This document shows positions 49,899 through 57,991 of a DNA stretch of 64,000 nt, piece after piece. The notes below the pieces were generated by a model that was given only the letters and a program-made list of their open reading frames with translations, was not told the DNA's origin and ran no database searches. Source of the stretch: Amycolatopsis echigonensis (GTDB taxonomy: Bacteria > Actinomycetota > Actinomycetes > Mycobacteriales > Pseudonocardiaceae); assembly GCF_014174495.1 (NCBI RefSeq), contig NZ_JACJHR010000024.1, forward strand, positions 49,881-113,880. The letters are read 5' to 3'. Made by a program: the position numbers and the translations under genes. The first letter of the stretch is position 1. Each line of letters begins with the position of its first letter.

Positions 49899-50851
49899 CG
49901 GATCGCCGCCGCCAGCTCCGTCCGCAGGTCCTGCGGCGCGAGCACCTCCAGATGAGGCCCGAACCGCAACAGTTCGCCAATCGCCGGTTCTCCCGGTTCG
50001 ACCGGCAGCTCGATCGTCAACCATCCGTCGCCGTCCGGTTCCGCTCCGGCGGCGACCGCCTCGCGAAGCGCCCGGGCGCCGACGCTGCCCGCATAGAACG
50101 GTACGAGAGCCTGTGCACGCGGCGACAGGCGGACTGTCGCCTTTCGGGGGTACATCCGGCGTTCGAACTGCTCGGACCACTCCTGCCAGTAACGAGCGAG
50201 GTCGAATTCCGCCGGTCGCTCGAACTCCTCGCCGAGGTCGGTCAGCTCGTGGATGCGCGAAATCCGGTAGGTGCGATCGGTCCCCTCGCACCGGGCCGCG
50301 AGGTACCAGTTGCCCGCTTTGAGGATCAGCCCGAGCGGCTCCAGCACCCGTTCGACCTCGCGCTGCCCCCACCGTTCGTACCGGATCCGGATCCGCCGCC
50401 CAGCCCACACCGCGTCGGCTACCGCGGACAGGGTGGGCAGGCTTTCGATGCCGCGATGCCAACCGGGTACGTCGAGATAGAAGCGTTCGGCGACGCGGCC
50501 GGCGCGGCTGCGCAGCTCTTGCGGCAGCGCGGCGTACAGCTTCAGCTGCGCCGCCGCCAGCACCGTGCCGAGCCCCAGCTCGGCGGCCGCCACCGGGAGC
50601 CCGGCCAGCGCCAGCGACTGGGCTTCGTCCTCGTTGAGCCCGGTCAGCCGGGTCCGGTAGCCGTCGACCAGCTGGTAACCGCCGCTGCGGCCGCGGTCGG
50701 CGTACACCGGCACGCCCGAGGCCGACAGCGCCTCGATGTCCCGGTACACCGTCCGGACCGAAACCTCCAGCTCAGCGGCCAGTTCCTCGGCGGTCATCCG
50801 GCCGCGGTTCTGCAGCAGGAGAAGCACGGTGAGCAGACGGCCGGCACGCAT
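49874..50851 (-). CDS. YafY/WYL-domain transcriptional regulator
   Basis: This 325-residue regulator has an N-terminal HTH_11 domain (RAGRLLTVLLLLQNRGRMTAEELA... in part, recognition SVRTVYRDIEALSASGVPV) and a WYL domain with GNWYLAARCEG and YRISRIHELTDL, then the WCX extension. WYL proteins sense nucleic-acid or small ligands and act as repressors or activators. The start MRAGRLL follows a 25-bp palindrome shared with the divergent DUF3224 gene, so it probably represses both. The stop (TGA) overlaps the vestigial start of the next gene. Confidence 0.88.
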   Translation of the reverse strand: MRAGRLLTVLLLLQNRGRMTAEELAAELEVSVRTVYRDIEALSASGVPVYADRGRSGGYQLVDGYRTRLTGLNEDEAQSLALAGLPVAAAELGLGTVLAAAQLKLYAALPQELRSRAGRVAERFYLDVPGWHRGIESLPTLSAVADAVWAGRRIRIRYERWGQREVERVLEPLGLILKAGNWYLAARCEGTDRTYRISRIHELTDLGEEFERPAEFDLARYWQEWSEQFERRMYPRKATVRLSPRAQALVPFYAGSVGARALREAVAAGAEPDGDGWLTIELPVEPGEPAIGELLRFGPHLEVLAPQDLRTELAAAIREMGQAYE

Positions 50852-50869
50852 GCGAAGAGTATGGCGGAA

Positions 50870-50894
50870 ATACCTGACACAAGATGGCAGGTAT
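50870..50894. promoter_or_regulatory. Operator palindrome between the WYL regulator and DUF3224
   Basis: Two 10-base arms, ATACCTGACA (50870-50879) and TGGCAGGTAT (50885-50894), are complementary at nine of ten positions with a 5-bp spacer. The element sits midway in the 53-bp divergent gap and can control both promoters. Confidence 0.75.
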
Positions 50895-50904
50895 GGCTGA
50901 TTAA

Positions 50905-51309
50905 GTGAGCGGCATGAACACGTTTGGCATGACGAAGTGGGAAGAGCACGTGGCGAGCGGCGAGGAGGGCGGCCCCCGCGTCGCCTACGTGCACGCCGCG
51001 ATGGAGTACTCGGGCGTGATCCAGGGTGCGGCCACCGGCGACTACCTGCTGTACTACCCGGGCGAGGGCTACGACGGCGGCGCGACCACGTCACCGGGCT
51101 ACGACCGGTTCGAGGGCGCCGTCGACGGCCGTCGCGGCACGTTCATCGTCCGCCAGGAGTGGGGTTTCGACCCGAAGAGCATCCGCTCGGAATTCGAGGT
51201 CGTGCCCGGCTCCGGGACCGGCGAGCTGACCGGCATCCGCGGCACCGGCACGGTGCACGGCGTGCTGGGCGAACAGACCGTGTCGTACACCTTCGACTAC
51301 ACGCTCTGA
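50905..51309 (+). CDS. DUF3224 domain protein
   Basis: This 134-residue beta-barrel-like protein is in the DUF3224 (AoAL-related) family: TKWEEHVASGEEGGPRVAYVH near the start, GVIQGAATGDYLLYY, the FVGSVDGRRGTF-type FEGAVDGRRGTF, and a symmetric end GTGELTGIRGTGTVHG. Function is unknown, although the fold resembles allene-oxide-cyclase-like barrels. The GTG at 50905 and the ATG at 50914 are both possible. It is first in an operon with the AlkZ-like gene (11-bp gap, with AAGGAGG). Confidence 0.82.
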   Translation: MSGMNTFGMTKWEEHVASGEEGGPRVAYVHAAMEYSGVIQGAATGDYLLYYPGEGYDGGATTSPGYDRFEGAVDGRRGTFIVRQEWGFDPKSIRSEFEVVPGSGTGELTGIRGTGTVHGVLGEQTVSYTFDYTL

Positions 51310-51320
51310 AGGAGGCCGGG

Positions 51321-52439
51321 ATGCTGGAGGTGTCGCGCAAACAGGCGCTGGCGTACCGGATCGCCGAGCAGGGGCTGCACCGCTCCGTCGCCGATCCGTA
51401 CGACCTGCCGCTGCTGGACCTCGGACTGCAGGACAGCATGCGCGACACCGCCCTGCTCTCGCTGGCGGCCCGGATGCCGGATCCGGTCACTCCGGAGTCC
51501 CTTGTGGACGATCAGCGGCTCGCCCTCGTGTGGTCGCACCGGGGCGCGCCGCATTTCCACCGGCGCACGGATCTGCCGGAGCTGGCAGCCGCGTTGGTGC
51601 CGATTGACGAGCCGGACGCACTGGCCCGGATGTTGTGGCAGAAAAAGGACATCCAGGCCGTCGACGAGTCGCCGGTGGACATTATTTTCACGACCGCCCG
51701 GGCGATCCGCAAAGTGGTCACCAAGCCGATGACCAAGGGCGCGGTGAGCACGGAGATCACGAAACTGCTGCCGCCCGCGTACAGCCGATGGTGCCGTCCG
51801 TGCAACGCCACCCATGTGCACGAACAGCTCATGCGGATCGCGGCCCTCCACGGCGGTGCGCGGCTCGAAGCCGGGCAGAGTCCGGCGACGCTCGCGCCGT
51901 TGGAGGAGCGCGGACGGCTGTCCACGCGTCCGGTTCCGGCGGCGGTTTCGCGGGTGCTTGAGCAGTATTTGCGCTTCAACGGACCCGCGACGCCCGGTGA
52001 CGCGGCCGGTTTCGTCGGCACCGCGAAGACTTGCATCCGCGAGACTTGGCCCGATGCGGTCACCGAGGTCAAGGTGGACGGTCGGCGGACGTTCGTGCCG
52101 AACGACCGGCTGGCCGCGTTGGAGAACCCGCCGTCGCCCGCTGGAGTGCGTCTGCTGCCGCCGCTCGATCCGTACACGCAGGGCCGCGACAAAGCCGTAC
52201 TCGTTCCGGACAAAGCGCGGGCGAAAGAGGTGTGGAAGATTCTCGGCAGCCCGGGCGCGATTCTGGTCGACGGCGAGATTCTGGGCACTTGGCGCATGAA
52301 AGCGTCCGGAAAACGGCTGACCTTCGCGCTCACCGAATTTGACCCGCTTCGCCGCGCGGACCGCGCCGCCGCCGAGGACGAGGCGGCCCGGGCCGCGTCC
52401 GCCCGGGGTTACCCGGACTTTTCCGTGACGTGGGCTTGA
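51321..52439 (+). CDS. AlkZ-like winged-helix DNA-binding protein (HTH_42)
   Basis: This 372-residue protein of the HTH_42/YcaQ-AlkZ class is built of tandem winged helices. The first motif SRKQALAYRIAEQGL and the family turn GLQDSMRDTALLSLAARM (about 36-53) match the region where AlkZ-type glycosylases carry QxQ or QxD; here it reads QDS. Later motifs are VWSHRGAPHFHR, YLRFNGPATPGDAAGF, LLPPLDPYTQGRDK and ILVDGEILGTWR. It may be a DNA glycosylase for crosslinks or a regulator. The AAGGAGG ribosome site is 5 bases upstream of the ATG. Confidence 0.85.
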   Translation: MLEVSRKQALAYRIAEQGLHRSVADPYDLPLLDLGLQDSMRDTALLSLAARMPDPVTPESLVDDQRLALVWSHRGAPHFHRRTDLPELAAALVPIDEPDALARMLWQKKDIQAVDESPVDIIFTTARAIRKVVTKPMTKGAVSTEITKLLPPAYSRWCRPCNATHVHEQLMRIAALHGGARLEAGQSPATLAPLEERGRLSTRPVPAAVSRVLEQYLRFNGPATPGDAAGFVGTAKTCIRETWPDAVTEVKVDGRRTFVPNDRLAALENPPSPAGVRLLPPLDPYTQGRDKAVLVPDKARAKEVWKILGSPGAILVDGEILGTWRMKASGKRLTFALTEFDPLRRADRAAAEDEAARAASARGYPDFSVTWA

Positions 52440-52460
52440 CCGGCGGGCTAAAGTTCTGAC

Positions 52461-53411
52461 GTGCTGAAATGGCTGCTCGACTCAGACCCGGCGCTGCGCT
52501 GGCAGGTCGAACGGGACTTGGCGGGCGCGCCGCCCGAGGTCTGGACGGCCACCCGGCACAAGATCGCGACCGAGGGCTTCGGCGCGCAACTCCTCGCGCG
52601 GCAGGACCCGGACGGACAGTGGGCCGGCGGTGCTTTCTTCCCAGCTCGATTCGAACCCGGCCCGGACACCGGACAGCCGTGGACAGCCACCACCTGGTCA
52701 CTCAATATGCTGCGTGAATGGGGGATGGATCCGGCGGTATTGCGCGCCAATCGCACCGCCGAATTGATCGCCGAGAATTCCCGGTGGGAATACCATGATC
52801 TGCCGTACTGGGACGGCGAGGTCGACGTCTGCATCAACGCCTGGACACTCGCGAACGGCGGCTGGCTCGGCGTGGACGTCTCCCAGCTCGCCCATTGGTT
52901 CCCCGAACACCAGATGGCCGACGGCGGCTGGAACTGCGAATGGGTCGACGGGTCGAAGCGCTCGTCCTTCCACTCGACGATCAACGCGGTGAAGGGCTTG
53001 CTCGCCTACGACGTCGCGACCGGCGGCACCGACGAGACGCACGCCGCCCGCCGCGCCGGCGAGGAATACCTGCTGGAACGCCGTCTCCTGTACCGGCTTT
53101 CGACCGGCGAGCAAGTGGCGTCCTGGGTCGACCATTTCGCTTATCCGGTGCGGTGGCACTACAGCGCGATCAACGCGCTCGAGTACTTCCGCGAGGCCGC
53201 GATCGTGGACGACATTCCGCCGGACCCGCGTCTCGCCGACGCCGTGGAGCGGGTTCGGGCCGCCCGGCAGCCGGACGGAACCTGGTTGCAGGCTGGCCGG
53301 TTGCCCGGGGACATGTGGTTCGAGGTCGACGTCCCGGCCGGGGAGCCCTCGAAGTGGCTGACGCTGTACGGCACCCGGATTCTGTCCTGGTGGGACTCCG
53401 CACAGTCCTAA
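52461..53411 (+). CDS. Alpha-toroid protein, terpene-cyclase-like repeats
   Basis: This 316-residue protein has repeated QxxDGxW-type turns: RQDPDGQWAGG (about 47-57), HQMADGGWNCEW (about 149-160) and RQPDGTWLQAG (about 272-282), characteristic of (alpha/alpha)6 barrels such as squalene cyclases and prenyltransferases. The DxDD catalytic motif of squalene cyclase is not present. The GTG follows TAAAGT by six bases, so the mRNA may be leaderless. It has no signal peptide. It converges with the FGE-like gene and overlaps it by 4 bp. Enzymatic role unknown. Confidence 0.75.
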   Translation: MLKWLLDSDPALRWQVERDLAGAPPEVWTATRHKIATEGFGAQLLARQDPDGQWAGGAFFPARFEPGPDTGQPWTATTWSLNMLREWGMDPAVLRANRTAELIAENSRWEYHDLPYWDGEVDVCINAWTLANGGWLGVDVSQLAHWFPEHQMADGGWNCEWVDGSKRSSFHSTINAVKGLLAYDVATGGTDETHAARRAGEEYLLERRLLYRLSTGEQVASWVDHFAYPVRWHYSAINALEYFREAAIVDDIPPDPRLADAVERVRAARQPDGTWLQAGRLPGDMWFEVDVPAGEPSKWLTLYGTRILSWWDSAQS

Positions 53412-54022
53412 ACAGACCGTGCTACGCGAAAGCCGACGTCGTCAACGCGGAACGTCGGGTGACTCCGACGGCGCACCGACACCCGGACGCTCCAGTGTTC
53501 GTCGGCCCATCCGCCGCCCTTGAGCACTCGGTACTCGCCGTACACCGCCGGGTCGTAGAGATCCCAGCACCAGTCCCAAGCGTTGCCGAGCAAATCGTAA
53601 GCACCCCAAGCGTTCGGCTGCTTCTCGCCGGGAGGATGCAGCCGGCCGCCGGAATTCCCTTCGTACCAAGCGATCTCGTCCAGGTCGCCATACCTCGGGC
53701 CCGCAGTGCCCGCACGGCAGGCGTGCTCCCATTCGGCTTCAGTAGGCAGCCGGTAGCCGGGCGCTGACCGATCCCAGTCCACCTCGTTGCCTCCCACCAG
53801 GTATGCGGGTGGCAGTCCGTCCCGTTCGGACAGCGTGTTGCAGAACCGCACCGCGTCCAACCAGGACACCTCGACGGCAGGCAGCTCTCCGCCGCCGTCG
53901 TACTGCTCCTGGGTGACCGGGAACGCGCCGAGCTCGAACGCGGGCACGTCGACTGTCCAGCTACGTTCTGTCCGCCGGTCGGTGAGCGTCACCGTTCCCG
54001 GCGGAATGGGGACCATCCGCAC
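53408..54022 (-). CDS. FGE/SUMF1-domain protein without catalytic cysteines
   Basis: This 204-residue protein has the SUMF1 (formylglycine-generating) fold: an FELGAFPVTQEQYD start, PAVEVSWLDAVRFCN, the YRLPTEAEWEHACR and GNAWDWCWD signatures and an end VLKGGGWADEHWSV...VGFRVARSV. True FGE has two Cys near the C-terminus for copper and oxygen; here that region has none. It is also shorter than FGE (about 300). So it likely binds rather than oxidises. The GTG at 54022 or the ATG at 54016 starts it, 10 bp after nnaR on the same strand. Confidence 0.8.
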   Translation of the reverse strand: MRMVPIPPGTVTLTDRRTERSWTVDVPAFELGAFPVTQEQYDGGGELPAVEVSWLDAVRFCNTLSERDGLPPAYLVGGNEVDWDRSAPGYRLPTEAEWEHACRAGTAGPRYGDLDEIAWYEGNSGGRLHPPGEKQPNAWGAYDLLGNAWDWCWDLYDPAVYGEYRVLKGGGWADEHWSVRVSVRRRSHPTFRVDDVGFRVARSV

Positions 54023-54032
54023 CGTGCCGAGG

Positions 54033-55160
54033 TTAGCCGATCGGCGCTGGGGTGTCGCCGGGATTCACGGCGAGCCGATAACCGCGTTTGACCACCGTCT
54101 GCACCACTCCGTTGCCGCCGAGGGACGTCCGCAACCGGCCGATCGCCGTCTCCACCGCGTGCGCCTCGCCGCCGGACGGAAGCTCGGCCGACAGCTCCCG
54201 GCGCGCGACCACCCGGCCGGGCTGCCGCGCGAGAGCCCGCAGGAGCGCCATCGGGGCCGGAGCGATCTCGCGCCATTCGCCGTCCACCAGCGCGCCGGTA
54301 CCGCGGATCTGCAGCACATGTCCAGCGACATACAGCGTCGGCGAGGCGGTGACCAGTGCGTCCGCCACCGTTCTCGCCAGCGCGCCGATCCGCGACCGTC
54401 TCGGTTGGACAGTCGGAATGCCCAGCGAAGCGAGCGGCGCGGCCGCGATCGGACCCACGCACGCCACGACCACCCGGTTGCTCAACACCTCGATCAACGC
54501 CGCGAGACGACCGGTCCGCCGGGCCATCGCGACGGTGGACGCGGCAGCCGGCGCGCTCGTGAACGGCAACGCGTCGATCGTCCCTTCCAAGACCGCGTCC
54601 AACAGCCGGTCGAGCGGTCCCGGATCGGCTGGAGCGACCCAGCGGTACACCGGGATCTCGATGACCTCGGCGCCCGCCTGCCGAAGAGTCTCCGCGAAGT
54701 ACGGCAGCGGTTCACCGTGCAACTGCACCGCGATCCGCTTTCCGTCCACTCCGGACTTCGTCAGGTGCTGCAGCAGCTCCGCGCTGCTCTCCGAGGCGGG
54801 CGAATAGTCCTCCGCCAGCCCCGCGGTCCGCACTGCTCCGGCCGCTTTGGGGCCCCGGGTCAGCAACGACGCATTCGACAGATGGTCGAGGACCTTTTCA
54901 CCGAGGCCCCAGCCCTCCGCGGCCTCGATCCAGCCGCGGAAGCCGATCCCGGTCGTCGCCACCACAATGTCCACTGGCGACTCCAGCAACCGCATCGTCG
55001 CCGCGTGCAGCTCGGTGTCGTCCGCCAGCGGCACGATCCGGATCGCCGGCCCGTAACGGACGGCAGCACCCTGGCGTACGAGCAGCGCGCCCAGCTCTTC
55101 AGCTCGGCGCGCTGCCGTAATGCCTACCGTGAACCCGGCCAGAGGCCGGACGTCAGTCAC
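54033..55160 (-). CDS. nnaR: NnaR-like nitrate/nitrite regulator (UROIIIS + winged helix)
   Basis: This 375-residue protein has a uroporphyrinogen-III synthase-like domain (residues 1-250, TTGIGFRGW, IAVQLHGEPLPYF, FTSAPAAASTV) and a C-terminal OmpR-type winged helix (about 285-360, LRALARQPGRVVARREL and a GYRLAV end). This arrangement is that of NnaR, the co-activator that acts with GlnR on nir and nark genes in Streptomyces and mycobacteria. The GTG overlaps the nirD stop by 4 nt. It may sense nitrate/nitrite or a tetrapyrrole intermediate. Confidence 0.88.
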   Translation of the reverse strand: MTDVRPLAGFTVGITAARRAEELGALLVRQGAAVRYGPAIRIVPLADDTELHAATMRLLESPVDIVVATTGIGFRGWIEAAEGWGLGEKVLDHLSNASLLTRGPKAAGAVRTAGLAEDYSPASESSAELLQHLTKSGVDGKRIAVQLHGEPLPYFAETLRQAGAEVIEIPVYRWVAPADPGPLDRLLDAVLEGTIDALPFTSAPAAASTVAMARRTGRLAALIEVLSNRVVVACVGPIAAAPLASLGIPTVQPRRSRIGALARTVADALVTASPTLYVAGHVLQIRGTGALVDGEWREIAPAPMALLRALARQPGRVVARRELSAELPSGGEAHAVETAIGRLRTSLGGNGVVQTVVKRGYRLAVNPGDTPAPIG

Positions 55161-55489
55161 GGCGAGCCCACCTCGATCACCCCGTCCCGTACCCGAACCG
55201 GGTACACCGGCACCGAAACGCCTTCCGCGTCGAGACACGCGCCGGTGCGGAGCGAGAACCGTTCTTTGTAGACCGGCGACGCGACCACCGGCTCTCCCCC
55301 GGCGTCGCCGACGATCCCGCGCGACAGCACCGCCGCCCCGCTGCACGGGTCCCAATTGGACAGTGCGTACCAGCCGTCGCCCGCGTGGAACACCGCCACC
55401 TGCTGGCCGTCGATCAGCGCCGCGGCTCCGGAGAACTCCGGGATGTCCGCGGCCGCGCACACCGCGGTCCAGGATGAAGTCATGGTCAT
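55157..55489 (-). CDS. nirD: Nitrite reductase small subunit
   Basis: This 110-residue Rieske-like NirD lacks the Cys-His ligands of true Rieske proteins, as expected for assimilatory NirD, and shows the characteristic SNWDPCSGAAVLSRGIVGD (in part), VVASPVYKERFSLRTG and VPVYPVRVRDG. It partners with NirB in the cytoplasmic NADH-dependent reduction of nitrite to ammonium. The ATG (55487-55489) overlaps nirB by 4 nt. Confidence 0.93.
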   Translation of the reverse strand: MTMTSSWTAVCAAADIPEFSGAAALIDGQQVAVFHAGDGWYALSNWDPCSGAAVLSRGIVGDAGGEPVVASPVYKERFSLRTGACLDAEGVSVPVYPVRVRDGVIEVGSP

Positions 55490-57990
55490 CGCCGCACCTC
55501 CGGAACTCCCAGCAGCACCGGGATCTTCTGTTCGCGCTCCTCGCGGAACGAGATCGACGGGTCCGGCGTGCCCGGCGCGTTCACGAACGAACTGAACCGC
55601 GCCAGCTTGTCCGGGTCCTCCAGCACCCCTCGCCATTCGTCGGTGTAACCCTCGATGTGCTTGGCCATCGCCGCGTCCAGGTCCTCGCAGATGCCGAGGC
55701 TGTCGTCCACGATCACCGCGCGCAGGTGGTCGAGTCCGCCGTCCAGCTCCTCGATCCACGGTGCCGTGCGCTGCAGCCGATCCGCCGTGCGCACGTAGAA
55801 CATCAGGAACCGGTCGATCGTGCGCACCAGCGTTTCGGTGTCCACATCGGACACGAGCAGCTCCGCGTGCCGCGGCGTGGCTCCGCCGTTTCCGCCGACG
55901 TAGAGGTTCCATCCGTGTTCGGTGGCGATCACGCCGAAGTCCTTGCCGCGCGCTTCGGCGCATTCACGCGCACACCCGGACACTCCGGCCTTGATCTTGT
56001 GCGGCGAGCGCAGACCGCGGTACCGCAGCTCCAGATCGATCGCCAGCCCCACGCTGTCCTGCACGCCATACCGGCACCAGGTCGAGCCGACACAGGATTT
56101 GACCGTCCGCAACGACTTGCCGTACGCGTGCCCGGACTCGAAGCCCGCGTCGACCAGTCGCCGCCAGATGTCCGGCAGCTGGTCCACAGTGGCCCCGAAC
56201 AGGTCGATCCGCTGTCCGCCGGTGATCTTGGTGTACAGCCCGAAGTCCTGCGCGACCTGCGCGATCACCATCAGTTTCTCCGGCGTGATCTCCCCGCCGG
56301 GAATTCGCGGCACCACCGAATAGCTGCCGTTGCGCTGCATGTTCGCGAGGAAGCGGTCATTCGTGTCCTGCAGCGCCGCCTGCTCGCCCTCGAGGATGTG
56401 CCCGTTGCCCAGCGTCGCCAGGATCGAGGCCACCGCGGGCTTGCACACCGCGCACCCGGTCCCGGAGCCGTACCGGCTGACAATCTCGCTGAACGTCGTC
56501 ATCCGCGTCGCCTGGATGATCTCGAACAGCTCCGCGCGAGACTGCGTGAAGTGTTCGCACAACGCCTTCGACTGCTCGACCCCGCACGCGTTCAGCAGCT
56601 TCGCCAGCATCGGCACACACGAACCGCACGACGTTCCCGCGCGCGTGCACGCCTTCAGCTTCCCGACGGAGTCGCAGCCGTCCTCGGTGATCGCCCGGGT
56701 CAGCGTGCCCTTGGAGACCCCGTTGCACGAACAGACCTGCGCCTCGTCCGGCAACGCGTCCACGCCGACCGCCGCACCGCCACCGGCGGGCGCGAGCAAC
56801 GCACCCGGGTCGGCGGGAAGCGGACGGCCGACCAACGCCCGCAGCGTGTTGTACTCCGCCGCGTCGCCGACCAGGACCCCGCCGAGCAGCGTCCGGCCGT
56901 CGTCGGTGACCACGAGTTTCTTGTACGTACCGGCCACGGCGTCGTTCACCGCGACTTCCAACGCACCTTCGGTGGCCGCGTGCGCGTCGCCGAAACTGGC
57001 GACGTCCACGCCCATCAGCTTCAGCTTGGTCGCGGTGTCCGGCTCGGGGAAGCTCGCCGTGGCACCGGTGAGCTGCGCCGCGACCACCTCCGCCATCGCG
57101 TATCCCGGCGCGACGATGCCGTACACCCGGCCCTCGACCGCCGCGCACTCGCCGATCGCGTAGACCGCCGGGTCGCTGGTCCGACACGTCGAGTCGACCA
57201 GGACGCCGCCGCGCTCGCCGACGTCCAAACCGGACTCACGAGCCAAGTCGTCCCGGGGGCGCACACCGGCGGAGAAGACCACCAGGTCGACGTCCAGCTC
57301 CGTGCCGTTGCCCAGCCGCGCCAGCAGCCGCGATCCGTCGGCCTCGATCGCGTTCGTCGAAGTTCCGGTGTGGACAGTCACGTCCAGGTTCGTGATGAGC
57401 CGCCGGAGAAGACCGCCGCCACCATCGTCGACCTGCAAGGGCATCAACCGCGGTGCCATCTCCACCACGTGCGGCGACAAGCCCATGTCCCGCAATGCCT
57501 TCGCTGCCTCCAGACCGAGGAGACCGCCGCCGATCACCATCGCTGCCCGACGGCCGCGGCCCTGCCGTTCGGCTGCCGCGCGGATCGCGTCGAGGTCCTC
57601 GATCGTCCGGTACACGAACACGCCGGGCAGATCCCGACCCGGCACCGGCGGGACGAACGGGCGGGAACCGGTCGCCAGCACCAGCGAGTCGTACGGCTGC
57701 ACGTGCCCGGAATCCGTCGTCACCGTCTTGGCGTCGCGGTCCACCGACACGACCACTTCGCCAAGCCGGAGCTCGACCGCGTCGTCGTCCGCGTAATCGG
57801 AACCGGGCAACGCCAACGCGGCCGGATCCCAACTGTCCACATAGGAAGTCAGCGCGACCCGGTCGTAAGCGGGACGGTTCTCCTCGCCGATGACGACGAC
57901 CCGCCACTGGCCCGCCGCGTCTGCCGCACGAAGTGCCTCCACGAACCGGTGCGCGACCATGCCGTGCCCGGCAACCACCACTGTAGGCAT
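55486..57990 (-). CDS. nirB: Nitrite reductase large subunit
   Basis: This 834-residue NAD(P)H-nitrite reductase has the FAD and NAD domains (VVVAGHGMVAHRFVEAL start; VIGGGLLGLEAAKAL), a [2Fe-2S] BFD-type region (CSCNGVSKG... CTRAGTSCGSC), a second Cys pair CAVCKP, and the sirohaem/[4Fe-4S] ligands CVGSTWC and GCARECAE with GWNLYVGGNGG. It carries out six-electron reduction of nitrite to ammonium in the cytoplasm. The ATG is one base after the narK stop. The length is normal. Confidence 0.96.
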   Translation of the reverse strand: MPTVVVAGHGMVAHRFVEALRAADAAGQWRVVVIGEENRPAYDRVALTSYVDSWDPAALALPGSDYADDDAVELRLGEVVVSVDRDAKTVTTDSGHVQPYDSLVLATGSRPFVPPVPGRDLPGVFVYRTIEDLDAIRAAAERQGRGRRAAMVIGGGLLGLEAAKALRDMGLSPHVVEMAPRLMPLQVDDGGGGLLRRLITNLDVTVHTGTSTNAIEADGSRLLARLGNGTELDVDLVVFSAGVRPRDDLARESGLDVGERGGVLVDSTCRTSDPAVYAIGECAAVEGRVYGIVAPGYAMAEVVAAQLTGATASFPEPDTATKLKLMGVDVASFGDAHAATEGALEVAVNDAVAGTYKKLVVTDDGRTLLGGVLVGDAAEYNTLRALVGRPLPADPGALLAPAGGGAAVGVDALPDEAQVCSCNGVSKGTLTRAITEDGCDSVGKLKACTRAGTSCGSCVPMLAKLLNACGVEQSKALCEHFTQSRAELFEIIQATRMTTFSEIVSRYGSGTGCAVCKPAVASILATLGNGHILEGEQAALQDTNDRFLANMQRNGSYSVVPRIPGGEITPEKLMVIAQVAQDFGLYTKITGGQRIDLFGATVDQLPDIWRRLVDAGFESGHAYGKSLRTVKSCVGSTWCRYGVQDSVGLAIDLELRYRGLRSPHKIKAGVSGCARECAEARGKDFGVIATEHGWNLYVGGNGGATPRHAELLVSDVDTETLVRTIDRFLMFYVRTADRLQRTAPWIEELDGGLDHLRAVIVDDSLGICEDLDAAMAKHIEGYTDEWRGVLEDPDKLARFSSFVNAPGTPDPSISFREEREQKIPVLLGVPEVRR

Positions 57991-57991
57991 T

